Shown here in pieces: positions 45,415 to 55,700 of a stretch of DNA of 64,000 nt. The position numbers were made by a program, and so were the translations under genes. Below the pieces are notes generated by a model that was given only the letters and a program-made list of their open reading frames with translations, had not been told where the DNA came from and ran no database searches. Source of the stretch: Perkinsus olseni (lineage: Eukaryota > Perkinsozoa > Perkinsida); NCBI GenBank assembly GCA_013115125.1, contig JABANN010000048.1, forward strand, positions 1 to 64,000, given 5' to 3'. Every line of letters begins with the position of its first letter. Position 1 is the stretch's first letter.

Positions 45415-46092
45415 CGTATCACGCCACTGAAACAGCAGCAACAGTTCAGGTGGAATTGCTCACTATCATTCAGCACCTTGTGGTGGAATGGTTCCTTATG
45501 CTGCTGGTTTTTACTCAACTGGGTCTCGGTCGATTCCATAGGCGACCATGAAGTCACACGACTCAACAATGAGGTAGCCAAGGAGGCCGCTCGATGGCCC
45601 AGACGCTGGAAGATACTCCGCCGGGATGCTGGACATGAAACTTTTCTTAGGGTGACTGTTCGCTACTACCAGCACGTAGAGGTAAACCCGTCAAGTCAAT
45701 CATTTCAGCGGAATGTCGTCGAATGGCGTCCACCTCCTTTGCGTTATTGAGGTTCACTGCACTCGCCCCAGGAACCAACCTGCCCGGTCGCAGATTGCCG
45801 CTAAGCTTGCTCAGCATTCACTACCCATGCAGGTAGCCTTCCCGTGACGACTTCCTGGATTCCCTCCTCGCACTACCCCGCCTCCCACTATTACGTCTTC
45901 CACTGTTTCCTCTTGCCTGACCACTTTTCGATGTCTCGCGAGCCAATCACCGCCCTCCTACTCCTGGAATTGAGCTCTTTTCCATATGGCGCGGGAGAAT
46001 GAAAAAAACTGCGACGATTGAACGGGAATATATCACGAACGTTTTCGCGCGACCTTCGGAAGTCAGGCTCGGGTAACTTTTCGCTGAGATTC
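45415..46092. other. Divergent intergenic region
   Basis: 680 bp between a minus-strand and a plus-strand gene. A plus frame at 45478-45750 (with DHEVTRLNNEVAKEAARWPR) has a coding-like composition but no start codon or splice partner that I trust. Presumed promoters for both neighbours. Confidence 0.35.
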
Positions 46093-46911
46093 ATGTCAAA
46101 CACGGGTAAGGTGCAGAACTAAACTAATTCGTAATCCCATCAATACTACAGAATTGCAAAAGCGAGACCATGCATTTCTGGTAGGAGACGACCAAGAATG
46201 GGTACCCCCGGTGAGTGGGCTGGAGAACGTTGAGTCGATATCACGGGATGTCGAGAGCGAGAGGGCTAGTAGCGATCATGACACCGCGGAAGAGGATCAC
46301 GAAGCGGATTCAGATCAGGCAAGCTCTAAGCAATCGTCTCCAAAGCGAGTGCTAACAAGCCGTTTATCTAGGTCTTCGAAGACGAAGCCGGAAGGGAGGA
46401 CACAAACGCAACAGACATCGTGAGGACGCTCGATGAACTGATGGAGACATACTTACAGCGTATTGGGGTTAACGAGGATGGCAGAACGAATATCCAGCGT
46501 CAAGGTAATTTCCGTTCTGGGCAACCCAAAAATTCAAGTGTCCTGAAAATGTCAGGCATGGATGGCGAGACTACTCGAAGCTTAGAGGCAGAACTAATAT
46601 TACGACAATGCATCAGAGAGAAGTGGATGGTACCGAACGATTACAATGTAAGGACACACTCATTCTTCATTACTCAGGAAACCGATGGCGACGACTCAGC
46701 CCGAGATGGTGGTACCGAGGCACAGTTCTATAGAATGAGTACACGACCCGCTAACGGCAGGAAAGAGCGCTCCGACTTCGGCATACTTGCGGACCAGCTT
46801 GAACGCGGAATCCGACGGAGCATGAAGAAGCTTGCTAAAAAGAAAGCGTACAAGAGCTCCGATTATACGGAGCATTGGCTACGCATGGCGCGGCACCCTC
46901 GCCCGCTTTGA
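46093..46911 (+). CDS. Unrecognised acidic protein, three exons
   Basis: Exon 1 is only 13 bases (MSNT plus one base) and is followed by a 46-nt GTAAGG intron. Exon 2 reads ELQKRDHAFLVGDDQEWVPP and an acidic stretch ending HEADSDQ. Exon 3 begins VFEDEAGREDTNATDIVRTL, continues DELMETYLQRIGVNEDGRTN, EAELILRQCIREKWMVPNDY and ends SMKKLAKKKAYKSSDYTEHW...HPRPL (TGA). The exon 2/3 junction only works cleanly with a 52-nt GC-AG intron (GCAAGC...ATCTAG). Product about 235 residues, acidic first and basic at the end. No domain recognised. Confidence 0.65.
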
Positions 46912-47275
46912 AAAGCTTGGAAGTTTTGACTTGTGAGTTCTTCATAGGAGTTCAAACTGAATTGGGAGCAGGAAAATAGTCCACCCAACCCAGGGCTTGG
47001 CACACTACACTCAGAACACCCGACACTTAACAGGAGACCGTAAACTTATAACTGCGAAATGTGAACAGCGGACAGGAATTTAGGATTGGTGTCCAACAAG
47101 TATAATTCCAGTAGATCAACCATACATGAACAACAACTAACGCTAACCTCCAACCAATGTCAACGACAGCAGCGAGGAGAAGCCAGGTGACAGCGGCACG
47201 AAAAGGTGCTACCAGGTCAGGAATGATGGAGCAACTAATACTATGGCAAACTACGAGCGGTCATCAGCGTCTTCG
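46912..47275. other. Convergent 3' intergenic region
   Basis: 364 bp between the stops of the acidic-protein gene (+) and the AAAP transporter gene (-). I see no open frame of note; presumed 3' UTRs. Confidence 0.45.
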
Positions 47276-48844
47276 TCAACTCCCAGGATGCAGAATGTCG
47301 GTATAGATGATACCGTAGAGGCAGATAGGCACCAGTGCAAGACCAATCACGAAGATGACAGCAGATAGGTACCAAGTAACCCGCCCCTCCTCCTCAATGT
47401 TCTTTCGGGTTAGCATACAGTAAAGGTAACATGGCATGATGAAACTCGTACAATCACCACCGATAAGGCCAAGCAGCGAGAAGGTAACGCCCAGAGACTT
47501 CACGAAAATGGCCACCACAAGGCTAATTAGCACTATACCTACAGTGAGAATAATCCTCAACTTCAACTCTGCTGCGGGTTTAAGCTCCTTCCCCCGAGTT
47601 AACAGAACTGTGAGGGATCTCCGACAGGGAAAAACTTGCAATGGGAAGGAGCAGACTTCCGATACTGCGAGAGCCAAGTATCCAATCTGTACTGGAATAT
47701 AGTTAACGCTAAGATTTTGTAAACTAAGAGCTTCGACGTTATAGCCAAAAGTTATATAAGGAAATACCATTGCAGGTATGAAAATAACGATGGCTGTGGC
47801 GATAGCGGCAGTGGAAACGATATCCACGCGCAACTGGGTTCGATTCTTAAGATCATCAGTAACAAGGAACGCATTCATATGGCATCCGAAGGACATGATA
47901 ATAATCGGCAAAACACCCATGACTGTCCAGAAGTTAGCAGGCGGCCATACCCTCGTGTTCTCTTCAGCCCTAGAGCAATCACTGTAAACAATTCCTAGGA
48001 TGACAACATAAACCAGACTGAGAAGGCCGACCATGTTAACAATGGCCGTATTGCCTGCTGATCTCCAGAAACATACTGGTGACACGATCGCTACACATAT
48101 CAAAATCAGAATCGCTCGTGTAGCAAAGGAGCCGATGGTATCAGGTATAATCGGAATCCAACGGGCTATAAGGGGTTCGAGCATGTTACCAACAACTTGT
48201 AAATAAACTATACATACTCCAATGCTTGTGATGACTAGAATAGTATCCACTATCCACCTCGAACGTGGAGAACACGCTTGTGAAATAACGAAGAAGCTCA
48301 TTGGCCTCACTTCAAGCTTCAGAGCACACCGATTCAGCAGGTGAAGGGTGAACAAAGATGCCAAACCACTGATGAGTATGGCCAGTAAACCAATAACCCA
48401 GCCGCATCTCGATACAGAGTAGGCAAGACCAAGCATACCAACGCCAATCATAGTCTTCGATAGCACCGTCCAGAGAGAAAGAATAGTCCCACTTGGTTCC
48501 AGAACGGACCCCTCCGCTCCTGTCCTATCTTCGGAAGAATCCAAGATTTTACTCTTGCCGTCAGAAATGGTGGCCGCGGTGACATCCTCAGTGGATAATG
48601 TAGGGTGTTTTATACCACCGATAGTTGCAACCCGGCTGGACCTCCTCGTAAGACCTCCGCTAGTCGCCAGACTAGCTGCAGCTGATGAGTGCCTCGAAGA
48701 TGCAGGCGATCCTGATGTCGCTGATGTGGTTGAAGACGCAGCAGTCGGGAAATCCATAACACTGTCTGCTGCTGTTACGGCACCGAACATGGCCGATCCG
48801 ACGCTCGGATGCCGGGGAGCTGTCTCGTGGGTTGCCCCATTCAT
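47276..48844 (-). CDS. AAAP-family amino-acid transporter (SLC38/SLC36-like)
   Basis: A single 522-codon frame. After a ~115-residue Ser/Thr-rich cytoplasmic N-terminus, the first membrane helix carries the family hallmark: GTILSLWTVLSKTMIGVGML, GLAYSVSRCGW. About eleven membrane helices follow (WVIGLLAILISGLASLFTLH; WIVDTILVITSIGVCIVYLQ; ILILICVAIVSPVCFW; VNMVGLLSLVYVVILGIVY; VMGVLPIIIMSFGCHMN; IATAIVIFIPAMVFPYITFG; IILTVGIVLISLVVAIFVK; FSLLGLIGGDCTSFIMPCYL; WYLSAVIFVIGLALVPICLY). These proteins move neutral or cationic amino acids across plasma or lysosome-type membranes; the substrate cannot be read from sequence. It lies about 4 kb from the NRPS-like gene, but a functional link is speculation. 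Intronless. Confidence 0.9.
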   Translation of the reverse strand: MNGATHETAPRHPSVGSAMFGAVTAADSVMDFPTAASSTTSATSGSPASSRHSSAAASLATSGGLTRRSSRVATIGGIKHPTLSTEDVTAATISDGKSKILDSSEDRTGAEGSVLEPSGTILSLWTVLSKTMIGVGMLGLAYSVSRCGWVIGLLAILISGLASLFTLHLLNRCALKLEVRPMSFFVISQACSPRSRWIVDTILVITSIGVCIVYLQVVGNMLEPLIARWIPIIPDTIGSFATRAILILICVAIVSPVCFWRSAGNTAIVNMVGLLSLVYVVILGIVYSDCSRAEENTRVWPPANFWTVMGVLPIIIMSFGCHMNAFLVTDDLKNRTQLRVDIVSTAAIATAIVIFIPAMVFPYITFGYNVEALSLQNLSVNYIPVQIGYLALAVSEVCSFPLQVFPCRRSLTVLLTRGKELKPAAELKLRIILTVGIVLISLVVAIFVKSLGVTFSLLGLIGGDCTSFIMPCYLYCMLTRKNIEEEGRVTWYLSAVIFVIGLALVPICLYGIIYTDILHPGS

Positions 48845-48975
48845 TAAGACTCAAGTTCCCAAACGGAGATATAAATCCTTGCAACAACATGAACAATGAA
48901 GTTGAATCCCTTCGAAGCGAGAAAGCTCCCACTCTCGCAACGCAGTATCATGATACCCGTCAGAAATAATTACGC

Positions 48976-50488
48976 TTACTTCGACATCGTAGAATTTGTC
49001 TCAATTGTCCATGGGAACACCGCAAGTTCATCAACCGGGATACACTCATCCTCCACCTGCACATCACTTCAGAGAGCGTAAGCCAACCATCTAATACCTT
49101 ATTAATCCGGCACATTATCCGATAGTAGTTGCCGTACAGAACGCTCACGACTGTGGGCGAAGAAGCCTGTTGCACACCCGAAAAAGCAAGCACGAATTTG
49201 CCTGCAGCAGAGTCCAGATTCGCTGACTGGAGTAGCAGGCTGTCTACCAGGTTCCCAGGTGTCATGTTGGAAGATCCGTGATGTAATAGGATGATAAGAG
49301 TTGAAATCCACTTGAGGAGCAACAACAACCTCTTCAGGGTATATGCCATCCATGTCGGATACACTACCATGGAGAAGGGTCTGAAGCTCCACATGGGATA
49401 GCGGAAGCTACGCTTGGTTCATGAACTCGGAATGATTTTCTTCAGCCAGCTTCTGATAGTTCGAGCCTAGAAACCAATGGCTGAAAGCTGCATTCTCCCA
49501 CCTGACGAAAATAGTCCAAGAAAGAATTGCAACAATTGGACTACCAAGGATGGTGTATCCACGGAGAGTCCGACGGGCCGTAGACCTGCGCGAGCATCTT
49601 TGCCGCCCATTCGGAAGAGCGCACAAAAAACACTCCTGTGTTGAGCATTGCGTGATCCTGGACATGAGCCAGCTACCAGCGATCTACGCTAGCCTGTAAG
49701 TGCACGCCTTACCTCTTGTATGAGCATGTGAAAATCGTCATTCAGGACTCGACGGCCGTCGCTGGAGACCTTCGATCCAAATCTGTGGAGCTCACCTTGA
49801 TCCACATGCCACTCTGTTACACTACTTGTAGAGGATGCTTTCCAATGTCCTAGAAAGGTCCATAAAGTAAGTGTCGCAGTCGAACCACAGAAGCCAGTCA
49901 GCCGTACGCTGTTGCACATGCTTGAGCATGAGAGATATCTGGCACGATATCTCTGGTGAAATGATATACTCGCTAACTCAGGTACTTTGGCCCATGCATG
50001 AGGTCGCGACGGGTCATCTCGCTTGTGTTCAGCCAGTACACGATACCCATGCCGCTTACTATACAGGTCTTTGTTGGACATCGAGTATTTTGGTAAGCTG
50101 AGTAGTGAGCGCTGCAAGATCACCCGCGGTTCGCGGGGCAACCCACACGTGATCTTTCGGATAGTCGCACATCGTTACAATCGCTATGGAGATGTTGTTA
50201 TCTCTGTAGTCTTTCGGTACATCCTGCGACAAAGAATTCGGCAGAAAGCCGACCAGGGAAGAATATGACCTCCCATGATGGCGAGTGACCATGAGGTCCT
50301 GCTTTTAGTATAGCATTCTGAATCGCGGTCTGTTCGTCATTCATCTGCTGAATGGTGATAGGCCAGTCAGATTCATCAACCCAATAGCCATCGTTCTTCC
50401 CCTATGATCCAAAGCTCCATATAAACCATGTGAAGCATATTACTTTCACAACGAATGCATGAGTAAGCCAATTCATTCCAACATGCAT
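48976..50488 (-). CDS. GT34-family glycosyltransferase (GMA12/MNN10-like)
   Basis: Galactosyl/mannosyltransferase of the Golgi type. Exons: MHVGMNWLTHAFVVK|GKNDGYWVDESDWPITIQQM...SWE|DVPKDYRDNNISIAIVTMCD|...KDLYSKRHGYRVLAEHKRDD|...ISLMLKHVQQRTADWLLWFD (CDTYFMDL). The nucleotide-sugar/Mn2+ DxD motif is DCD in WLLWFDCDTYFMD. DHAMLNTGVFFVRSSEWAAK and FSHWFLGSNYQKLAEENHSE then match the GT34 block NTG-x-F-x-x-R-x-SeW. The C-terminal part reads VVAPQVDFNSYHPITSRIFQ, HDTWEPG|KFVLAFSGVQQ, and ends FPWTIETNSTMSK (TAA 48976-48978). The first ATG overlaps the stop codon of the upstream gene as TGATG. No clear signal anchor is seen at this N-terminus, so a longer 5' end is possible. Confidence 0.78.
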
Positions 50489-50909
50489 CATCCTGAGCGA
50501 TACTTGATGGGCACGCCTATATCCATGCCTGAATAAGCTACTTGCTCCCTCAACGGAGCGAAGACCTGGTACTTATCAGTCGCCTCTAACACCTCCCCAC
50601 CCGCAGCATAAGCGATTGCCAATACACGATACGCAGCTGCTATTCCGATCGAACAGTTGAACGCCTGAACGACCAAAAGATCACCCTGTAGTTTCTTATC
50701 GTGTAGTTTCCGAAATGCGTACCTCAGCAAGAGGATCCAGCGCAGCCGCAAGGCTGTCACGGAGCCCCAGTTTGGCCGCTTCGAAAGCACCCCCTTGAAC
50801 CAACCCGCTATTACTATCAATACTCTCCAGCAGCTGAAGTGGAAATCTTTTCTGCGATATCACTCAGAGACTTCGACGTACGTGGGTCCACTTGGGTATC
50901 AGAGGACAT
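50488..50909 (-). CDS. Small SpoVS/Alba-like protein
   Basis: Starts MSSDTQVDPRTSKSLSDIAE. Later exons read GGAFEAAKLGLRDSLAAALD, PLAE|GDLLVVQAFNCSIGIAAAYR, VLAIAYAAGGE|GMDIGVPIKYRSG, TGA at 50488-50490. Introns of about 40 and 64 nt lie between these. The layout 'helix, V-x-A-x-G/N-x3-x-A-x2-x-lAiA, G-mDi-xxP' resembles the SpoVS/Alba fold, known for nucleic-acid binding or stress and sporulation roles in bacteria and rarely noted in eukaryotes. It shares this pattern with the gene at 58.4-59.4 kb. The first junction (after SAAGE) is unresolved. The family call rests on pattern, not alignment. Confidence 0.45.
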
Positions 50910-51411
50910 CGGAAGTTCCTGGTTGGCTGATTTCCGAGACCTTCAATATAAACAGTAGTAGCATAGAGCCATATAACCCATGTTGATAAAAATCGACACG
51001 GAAACATCTGCTATAATGAAGACATAACACCCATCTATGTCGGACGCAAGTATTGTATAATTCACTGGGCGAGAAGTACCTCCCAGAACCGTCCATTAGT
51101 TGCCAGAAAATGGCGAGTCGGTAGTCTGACGGAGGGGGAACAGCTACTAGTGTGTTGTTTACATTTTGAGAAGCTTCTCTATCGTGGCATCATTCTCTAC
51201 CCCACACGAGTTACCTCTTTGAATCCTGTGCAGCCCACCCGTATCCCTGGGATGCCGCTTAGTCCTCAAGATGGCTCTAGGAGGTTGAACATCGATTCAA
51301 TCGGCGTGCGCAGAGCGGAAGATCTGAAACCGTCAAGAGCTAGAAACCCCGAGCCCGATGGTGCGTCAAACTATCTCGCTTAGTTGTCAATAATTGAAGA
51401 CGGCGTAAATC
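50910..51411. other. Divergent intergenic region
   Basis: 500 bp upstream of two divergently read genes (SpoVS-like, minus; YGFKPW-1, plus). A plus frame at 51150-51383 has no recognisable content. Presumed promoters and 5' UTRs. Confidence 0.4.
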
Positions 51412-51705
51412 ATGCCGAAGGGTAATTCGTCCCGCTCTGGTGGAAGCAACAATGGTGGAGGTTCCCGCGGTGGAAATGGGGGCTCGGCTACTAGAAGCAG
51501 TGGTGGTTCTTCGAGGGGAGGTGGCAACAATGATTCCTACGGTCCAAGCTGGCTTAACAGCAACGGCACTGTCGATCCCGTTGAGTTCGCCCGCACTGAG
51601 GTCGGCTATGTCGCTCCTGGGCATGACCACTTCGATGAGAAGTTCAACCAAGCCTGTGCCCAATACGGATTCAAGCCTTGGGAGATGTGGGGTGGCGGTC
51701 AGTAG
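51412..51705 (+). CDS. YGFKPW-motif small protein, copy 1
   Basis: Single exon, 97 residues. The N-terminal half is a disordered Gly/Ser/Arg stretch with RGG-like elements (GGSNNGGGSRGGNGGSATRS), suggestive of RNA or protein interaction. The C-terminal ~50 residues are ordered-looking: GPSWLNSNGTVDPVEFARTE, VGYVAPGHDHFDEKFNQACA, QYGFKPWEMW, then GGGQ. The same block ends the protein encoded 400 bp downstream. No known family comes to mind; function unknown. The ATG at 51412 is in a clean context and no splice signals interrupt the frame. Confidence 0.75.
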   Translation: MPKGNSSRSGGSNNGGGSRGGNGGSATRSSGGSSRGGGNNDSYGPSWLNSNGTVDPVEFARTEVGYVAPGHDHFDEKFNQACAQYGFKPWEMWGGGQ

Positions 51706-52108
51706 ATACTCCACCTCTGAGGATCCCGTCACGCTATTATCTCGGTCGGTGAAGATCGGTGAACGAAGAAAATTAGTATAGGTAGAGTCTGATCGCTACA
51801 TCTTTTTCCACATATTTCCTCTATGATTGTTGGATCCTCAAATTCATTAGTCTATCATTTGAGTCTCGATCAATGTGTGTTGCGTTACCACTAGTTTGCG
51901 ACGCCCCTGCGGAGTCCATAGACGTAGCAGTGTGTGGTATTGTGTGGAATAGTTGATGAGCGAGTTAGAGCGACAGCTGCGATGTGTGTTAAGCTGTTGG
52001 TTCATCTAGCGGCTCCTGCATGGTGGACAGGCTTAGTGTTGCGAATCTTGCGGATGATGCGTAGTGAGATAAAGTGCCTCGTACAGCTTCCTTTCTTTAA
52101 TTCTGTCC
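51706..52108. other. Spacer between the tandem YGFKPW genes
   Basis: 403 bp, T-rich in the first half (51760-51850). It holds no credible frame; presumed 3' UTR of copy 1 and promoter of copy 2. Confidence 0.45.
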
Positions 52109-52459
52109 ATGCCTGGGGACAACAGCAGCGCTCAGAAGAGCGACGCCCATCAGAGGAACGGCGAAGCGAGTGGTACGGCTGCATCCGACAATAACACCAG
52201 CGATCACCATGAATGCAGCGTGTGCCATAACAGCGAGCCTATCGACAAGGTGAGCAAGGACGGCATGAGGGTCACCAGGGTTGGCGAAGCTCCGGCCAAT
52301 GAGAATGGTCCTAGCTGGCTCAAAGAGGACGGTACTGTGGACCCCATTGAGTTTGCATTAGCTGAGGTCGGATATCTTGATTTCGAAGATGACAACTTCC
52401 AGGATGACTTTGCCTATCATTGCGCTATGTACGGATTCAAACCGTGGGATATGTGGTAA
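52109..52459 (+). CDS. YGFKPW-motif small protein, copy 2
   Basis: Single exon, 116 residues. It shares the MPxxNSS start and the C-terminal block with the upstream paralogue: GPSWLKEDGTVDPIEFALAE, VGYLDFEDDNFQDDFAYHCA, MYGFKPWDMW, and stops directly after the final Trp. The N-terminal half differs, being polar and acidic (EASGTAASDNNTSDHHE) with a CSVC pair that could bind metal. About half of the ~50 aligned C-terminal positions are identical, while the N-termini have diverged completely. This is the pattern of an old tandem duplication with one constrained module. Confidence 0.75.
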   Translation: MPGDNSSAQKSDAHQRNGEASGTAASDNNTSDHHECSVCHNSEPIDKVSKDGMRVTRVGEAPANENGPSWLKEDGTVDPIEFALAEVGYLDFEDDNFQDDFAYHCAMYGFKPWDMW

Positions 52460-52763
52460 TTGTTGCATATCGATATTGATTGATCTGGCTCTGTCGTACT
52501 AGTAAATCGATTTTAATCTTGATCCCTGAAGACTTGTGTTTGTACGGTTATAAACAGCGGACTCGCCCCCGCCAGCGTTGACGCGAGCGGAGGAGCGATT
52601 ACCCGCAGCGCGTGCGAGCTGGCACGTACTTCTACGATTAACTACGCTCAAATGATAGTAGTGGCTGTGTTGTCTTGCCCGCAGGCTTTTCTGTAGTCTT
52701 CCGGTCTCGAGTCGATTGATGTGACCGTAGCCTGGGTCTCACACTGGCGCGCAGTTTTTTACC
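52460..52763. other. Spacer upstream of the NRPS-like gene
   Basis: 304 bp, with a GC-rich patch at 52560-52630. No credible frame. Presumed promoter of the NRPS-like gene. Confidence 0.4.
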
Positions 52764-55700
52764 ATGAACCTACGCGCTGCAACTCACAGTTTCAATGACT
52801 GGTTCCGTAACGCGGCAACAATCCATGGAAGTACCACCGCGGCGGTAGAGATGAATGAGATCGGAGAAATAGTGAGAAGAGTACGAACAGGTTTTTTGCG
52901 TTCACAATTTCGGCTGGCTGTTTCCTATCCTAAAGAACTCAGGTAACGTATTCCGATCTCTACAAGACTGCTTGTGAATGCGGCGAAGTGATAAGTCAGA
53001 AGCTGGAATCACAGCGCTCGCCGCGGTGTCGTGTTGATGTTCGAGACGTTCCACGTTGGACGGTGGCTCTCAACATACCAAGAGGAATCGATTGGTATAC
53101 CATGTAAGCCTTTGTATTTCGAAATCGGGCTTGCGAAGGAGCCTCGCATTGTATAGATACTTAGCCTGTTTACTAGCTGGTATACCTACAGTCAGTCTCA
53201 CTAGCGGCGGAAGAGAAGTGCCGGCTGATCAGGAGACTTCCAGGGCGCTACTACTGGCTCAGAGCCTGTTGACGCCGCCGTGTTTACTGATCGGCGGAGA
53301 ATGTGCTCTCGACTGTCCAAGGGTCGACGTTGAAGACATACTTTCATCTGTCGGCCGTGAGACCTCCAATGAGGGATCCCTCCTGCACCGGGCTTTTAGG
53401 GATGGAGAGACCGTCGCGTATCATTTCACAGGAGGTAGGTATACAGCTGTTGGCTATGGTCGGGCTCCGGGACCGTTCTCGGCATCAGTTCGGGCGTAAA
53501 TATCAAAAGAAACTGTGTACAGGTACAACTTCTTCCAGTAAATGTGTTCGTATCACTCTGGGAATGATCATGCACGAACTCGACAAATATGCCGATGTCA
53601 TTCCGAGGGCCTGGAAAGGAGTTGGCCGTGCCGCTGTGATTCATTCAAGTGAGAGTTGAAGCCTCCCTTCTTAGTCGAGCATCACTGGCGCTCTCTGTCA
53701 GGCAGTGTCTACTGGGCGGCTAGCTGCTATGGGCAAGTGGACATATGCTTAGCGTTCTATGGGACCCTAGTAATGCAGACAGCGAAGTTCGCTATACCAC
53801 GAGTGTTTTGCTCAGATCCTCCCTGCGGCCCCGCCTACTGGTAGCAAGCGATGTTCTATGGATGCGACGGAAGTGCCTTATCGTCTCATGAGAGATGCGA
53901 TGACTTCGGGCCGGTTTGATACTGTCATCGCCGGCCTTGTACCCACTCTTATGGACGCGATGCCTTCCCCTGAGACAGACTGGTGGACAAGAGGAGGAAC
54001 CATACGGGAGAAGAAACTCGTAAGTTTAAGCAGCCGGTGACTCCTGTCGAGCGTCAGTCACAAGTTTTCTGTGTAGTTGGTGTTCACCTGGGGCGAAGCT
54101 TGTCCTCAGTCTGTGGTCGACAAATGGGCTAGAGCAACGATAATCGAGTTATTGGTGGCCACCGAGTAGGTCACTGATAGAAACTACTGTGCATCTGTTT
54201 CACACAGGTATTGGCTGTCACTCTACTGCGTGCGATCCACCAGCACCCGGGGAGACCCCGCACCAGTACAGTACAGCATTGTTTCGGGGTGCACCGTTAG
54301 CGCCAAGCGGTTGAGGCCGGGCGGGGATGCGGGCATGATGATCATGAGCGGTAGAATGGTGACCCCTGGGTATGTCACCGGGACCAGTTTACTTGGGGGC
54401 AACGAGATGCCTTCAAAAATCGCCGATGCTACTGAGCACACCGCTACATTCGAGACGGAGGATGTCGTCCGGCTTGTTACGCGTGCAGATAATTCCTATC
54501 GTTTGGTCGAGTGTTTGGGCCGCGAAGGAGATCTCGTCAAAGTAGGTGGAGCGTTTGCAAGAATCCCTGCCCTAGAAGATGCGATAGGGCAGCATTTCGG
54601 GAGTGGGACGAAGGTGATTATTGTGGTGGGGCACGAGGTCCCTGGTGGTGAGATCCATGTGGTAGTTCGAGTGGGGCGGGAATGCCGTCTTGGCGTACCG
54701 GGAGCAATGGCAGCTATCCGGGGTGTTCTGCCGGGACTACCAACGAGGTGTATCCATATCTTCGTTCCCGGTGCGTGGATTCCTACGAATGCGGTGACTG
54801 GGAAGGTCATGAAAGGTGAACTGTTGTCAACTGTTATTCCCCGACCACCTCCTCTGCGATTAGCGGACGATGCCCTCTTGGAGGATGCCCCTTATCGCGA
54901 GCAGTATGAGCTCGGTGGTAGCCTCTTACCCAAATCCGTGGCGAGGTCTAAGAAGGCACTATACGTTGGCGTGCCCATGCATGTTGTCCTAGTGTCAGTG
55001 ATCTCCATACTGGCAAGCCTCTGTTGGAATAACATTGGCCTTGCTCGATTCTCTCTTGGGCTGGTTGCAGCGTTGATGGTTTACTATCCGTTGCTGGATT
55101 ATGTCGCCATCGCTATGCAGTCAGACACGTCGCCAGCTTTCGGATCCTCTATTGATACGAAGGATTGCCTGGAGCGTATGGCACTGAGCTGGGCTGAGGT
55201 TTGTACTTCGGTTCTACTTTGGCTCGAGAGTACGATCCCCTATGGCGAATATCTCTTTAAAACCTCGTTCGCTGCGGTACTTGCTCACATGCGCTGGGGC
55301 ACCCAGATATTCCTACTCATCATCGTTTTGATGAGTTTCACGTGGAGGCATCTCCTTTTCTGGCCCACTATCAGCTCTATCGAGGCAGGGGTCTACCTCT
55401 GTCACAATTGGCGATGGAACAACTGGCGGCCGTATCTTCGCAATCCGCTCCGGCTCGGGTGTTGGTATATTTGTTGTGCTTCATCTTGGCTCGGTAAGCG
55501 ATCTCTACGCTTGTCAAGAATAGATAAGGTCGTCGCCGAAAGCAGACTCGCCAATTATGCTACCGTGCCAAGGCCCGCGGGCCGAGGCAGGCGGCGGGGT
55601 GGTTCCCCCCGCAAGAAGGAACGCTGGTACCAGTGCGATGTCCGGAAGTGCTGCAGAACCAAAGATAATCGAGAATGCTGGTTTCGAGAGAGCCACGGCC

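Noticed and set aside
48850-48866. Possible relic of a spliced leader (CCGTTTGGGAACTTGAG, minus strand) upstream of the AAAP transporter ATG
   Set aside because: It resembles the 3' part of the dinoflagellate/Perkinsus leader only loosely, with several mismatches in 17 bases, which is expected by chance.
50115-50160. Inverted repeat AAGATCAC...GTGATCTT with an inner CCCGCG/CGCGGG hairpin
   Set aside because: It lies inside a conserved coding exon of the GT34 gene, so the codons explain it. No sign of an insertion.
53056-54040. Several independent small genes at 53-54 kb
   Set aside because: When ~50-nt introns are removed these fragments form consecutive adenylation-domain motifs of one protein, so separate genes are unnecessary.
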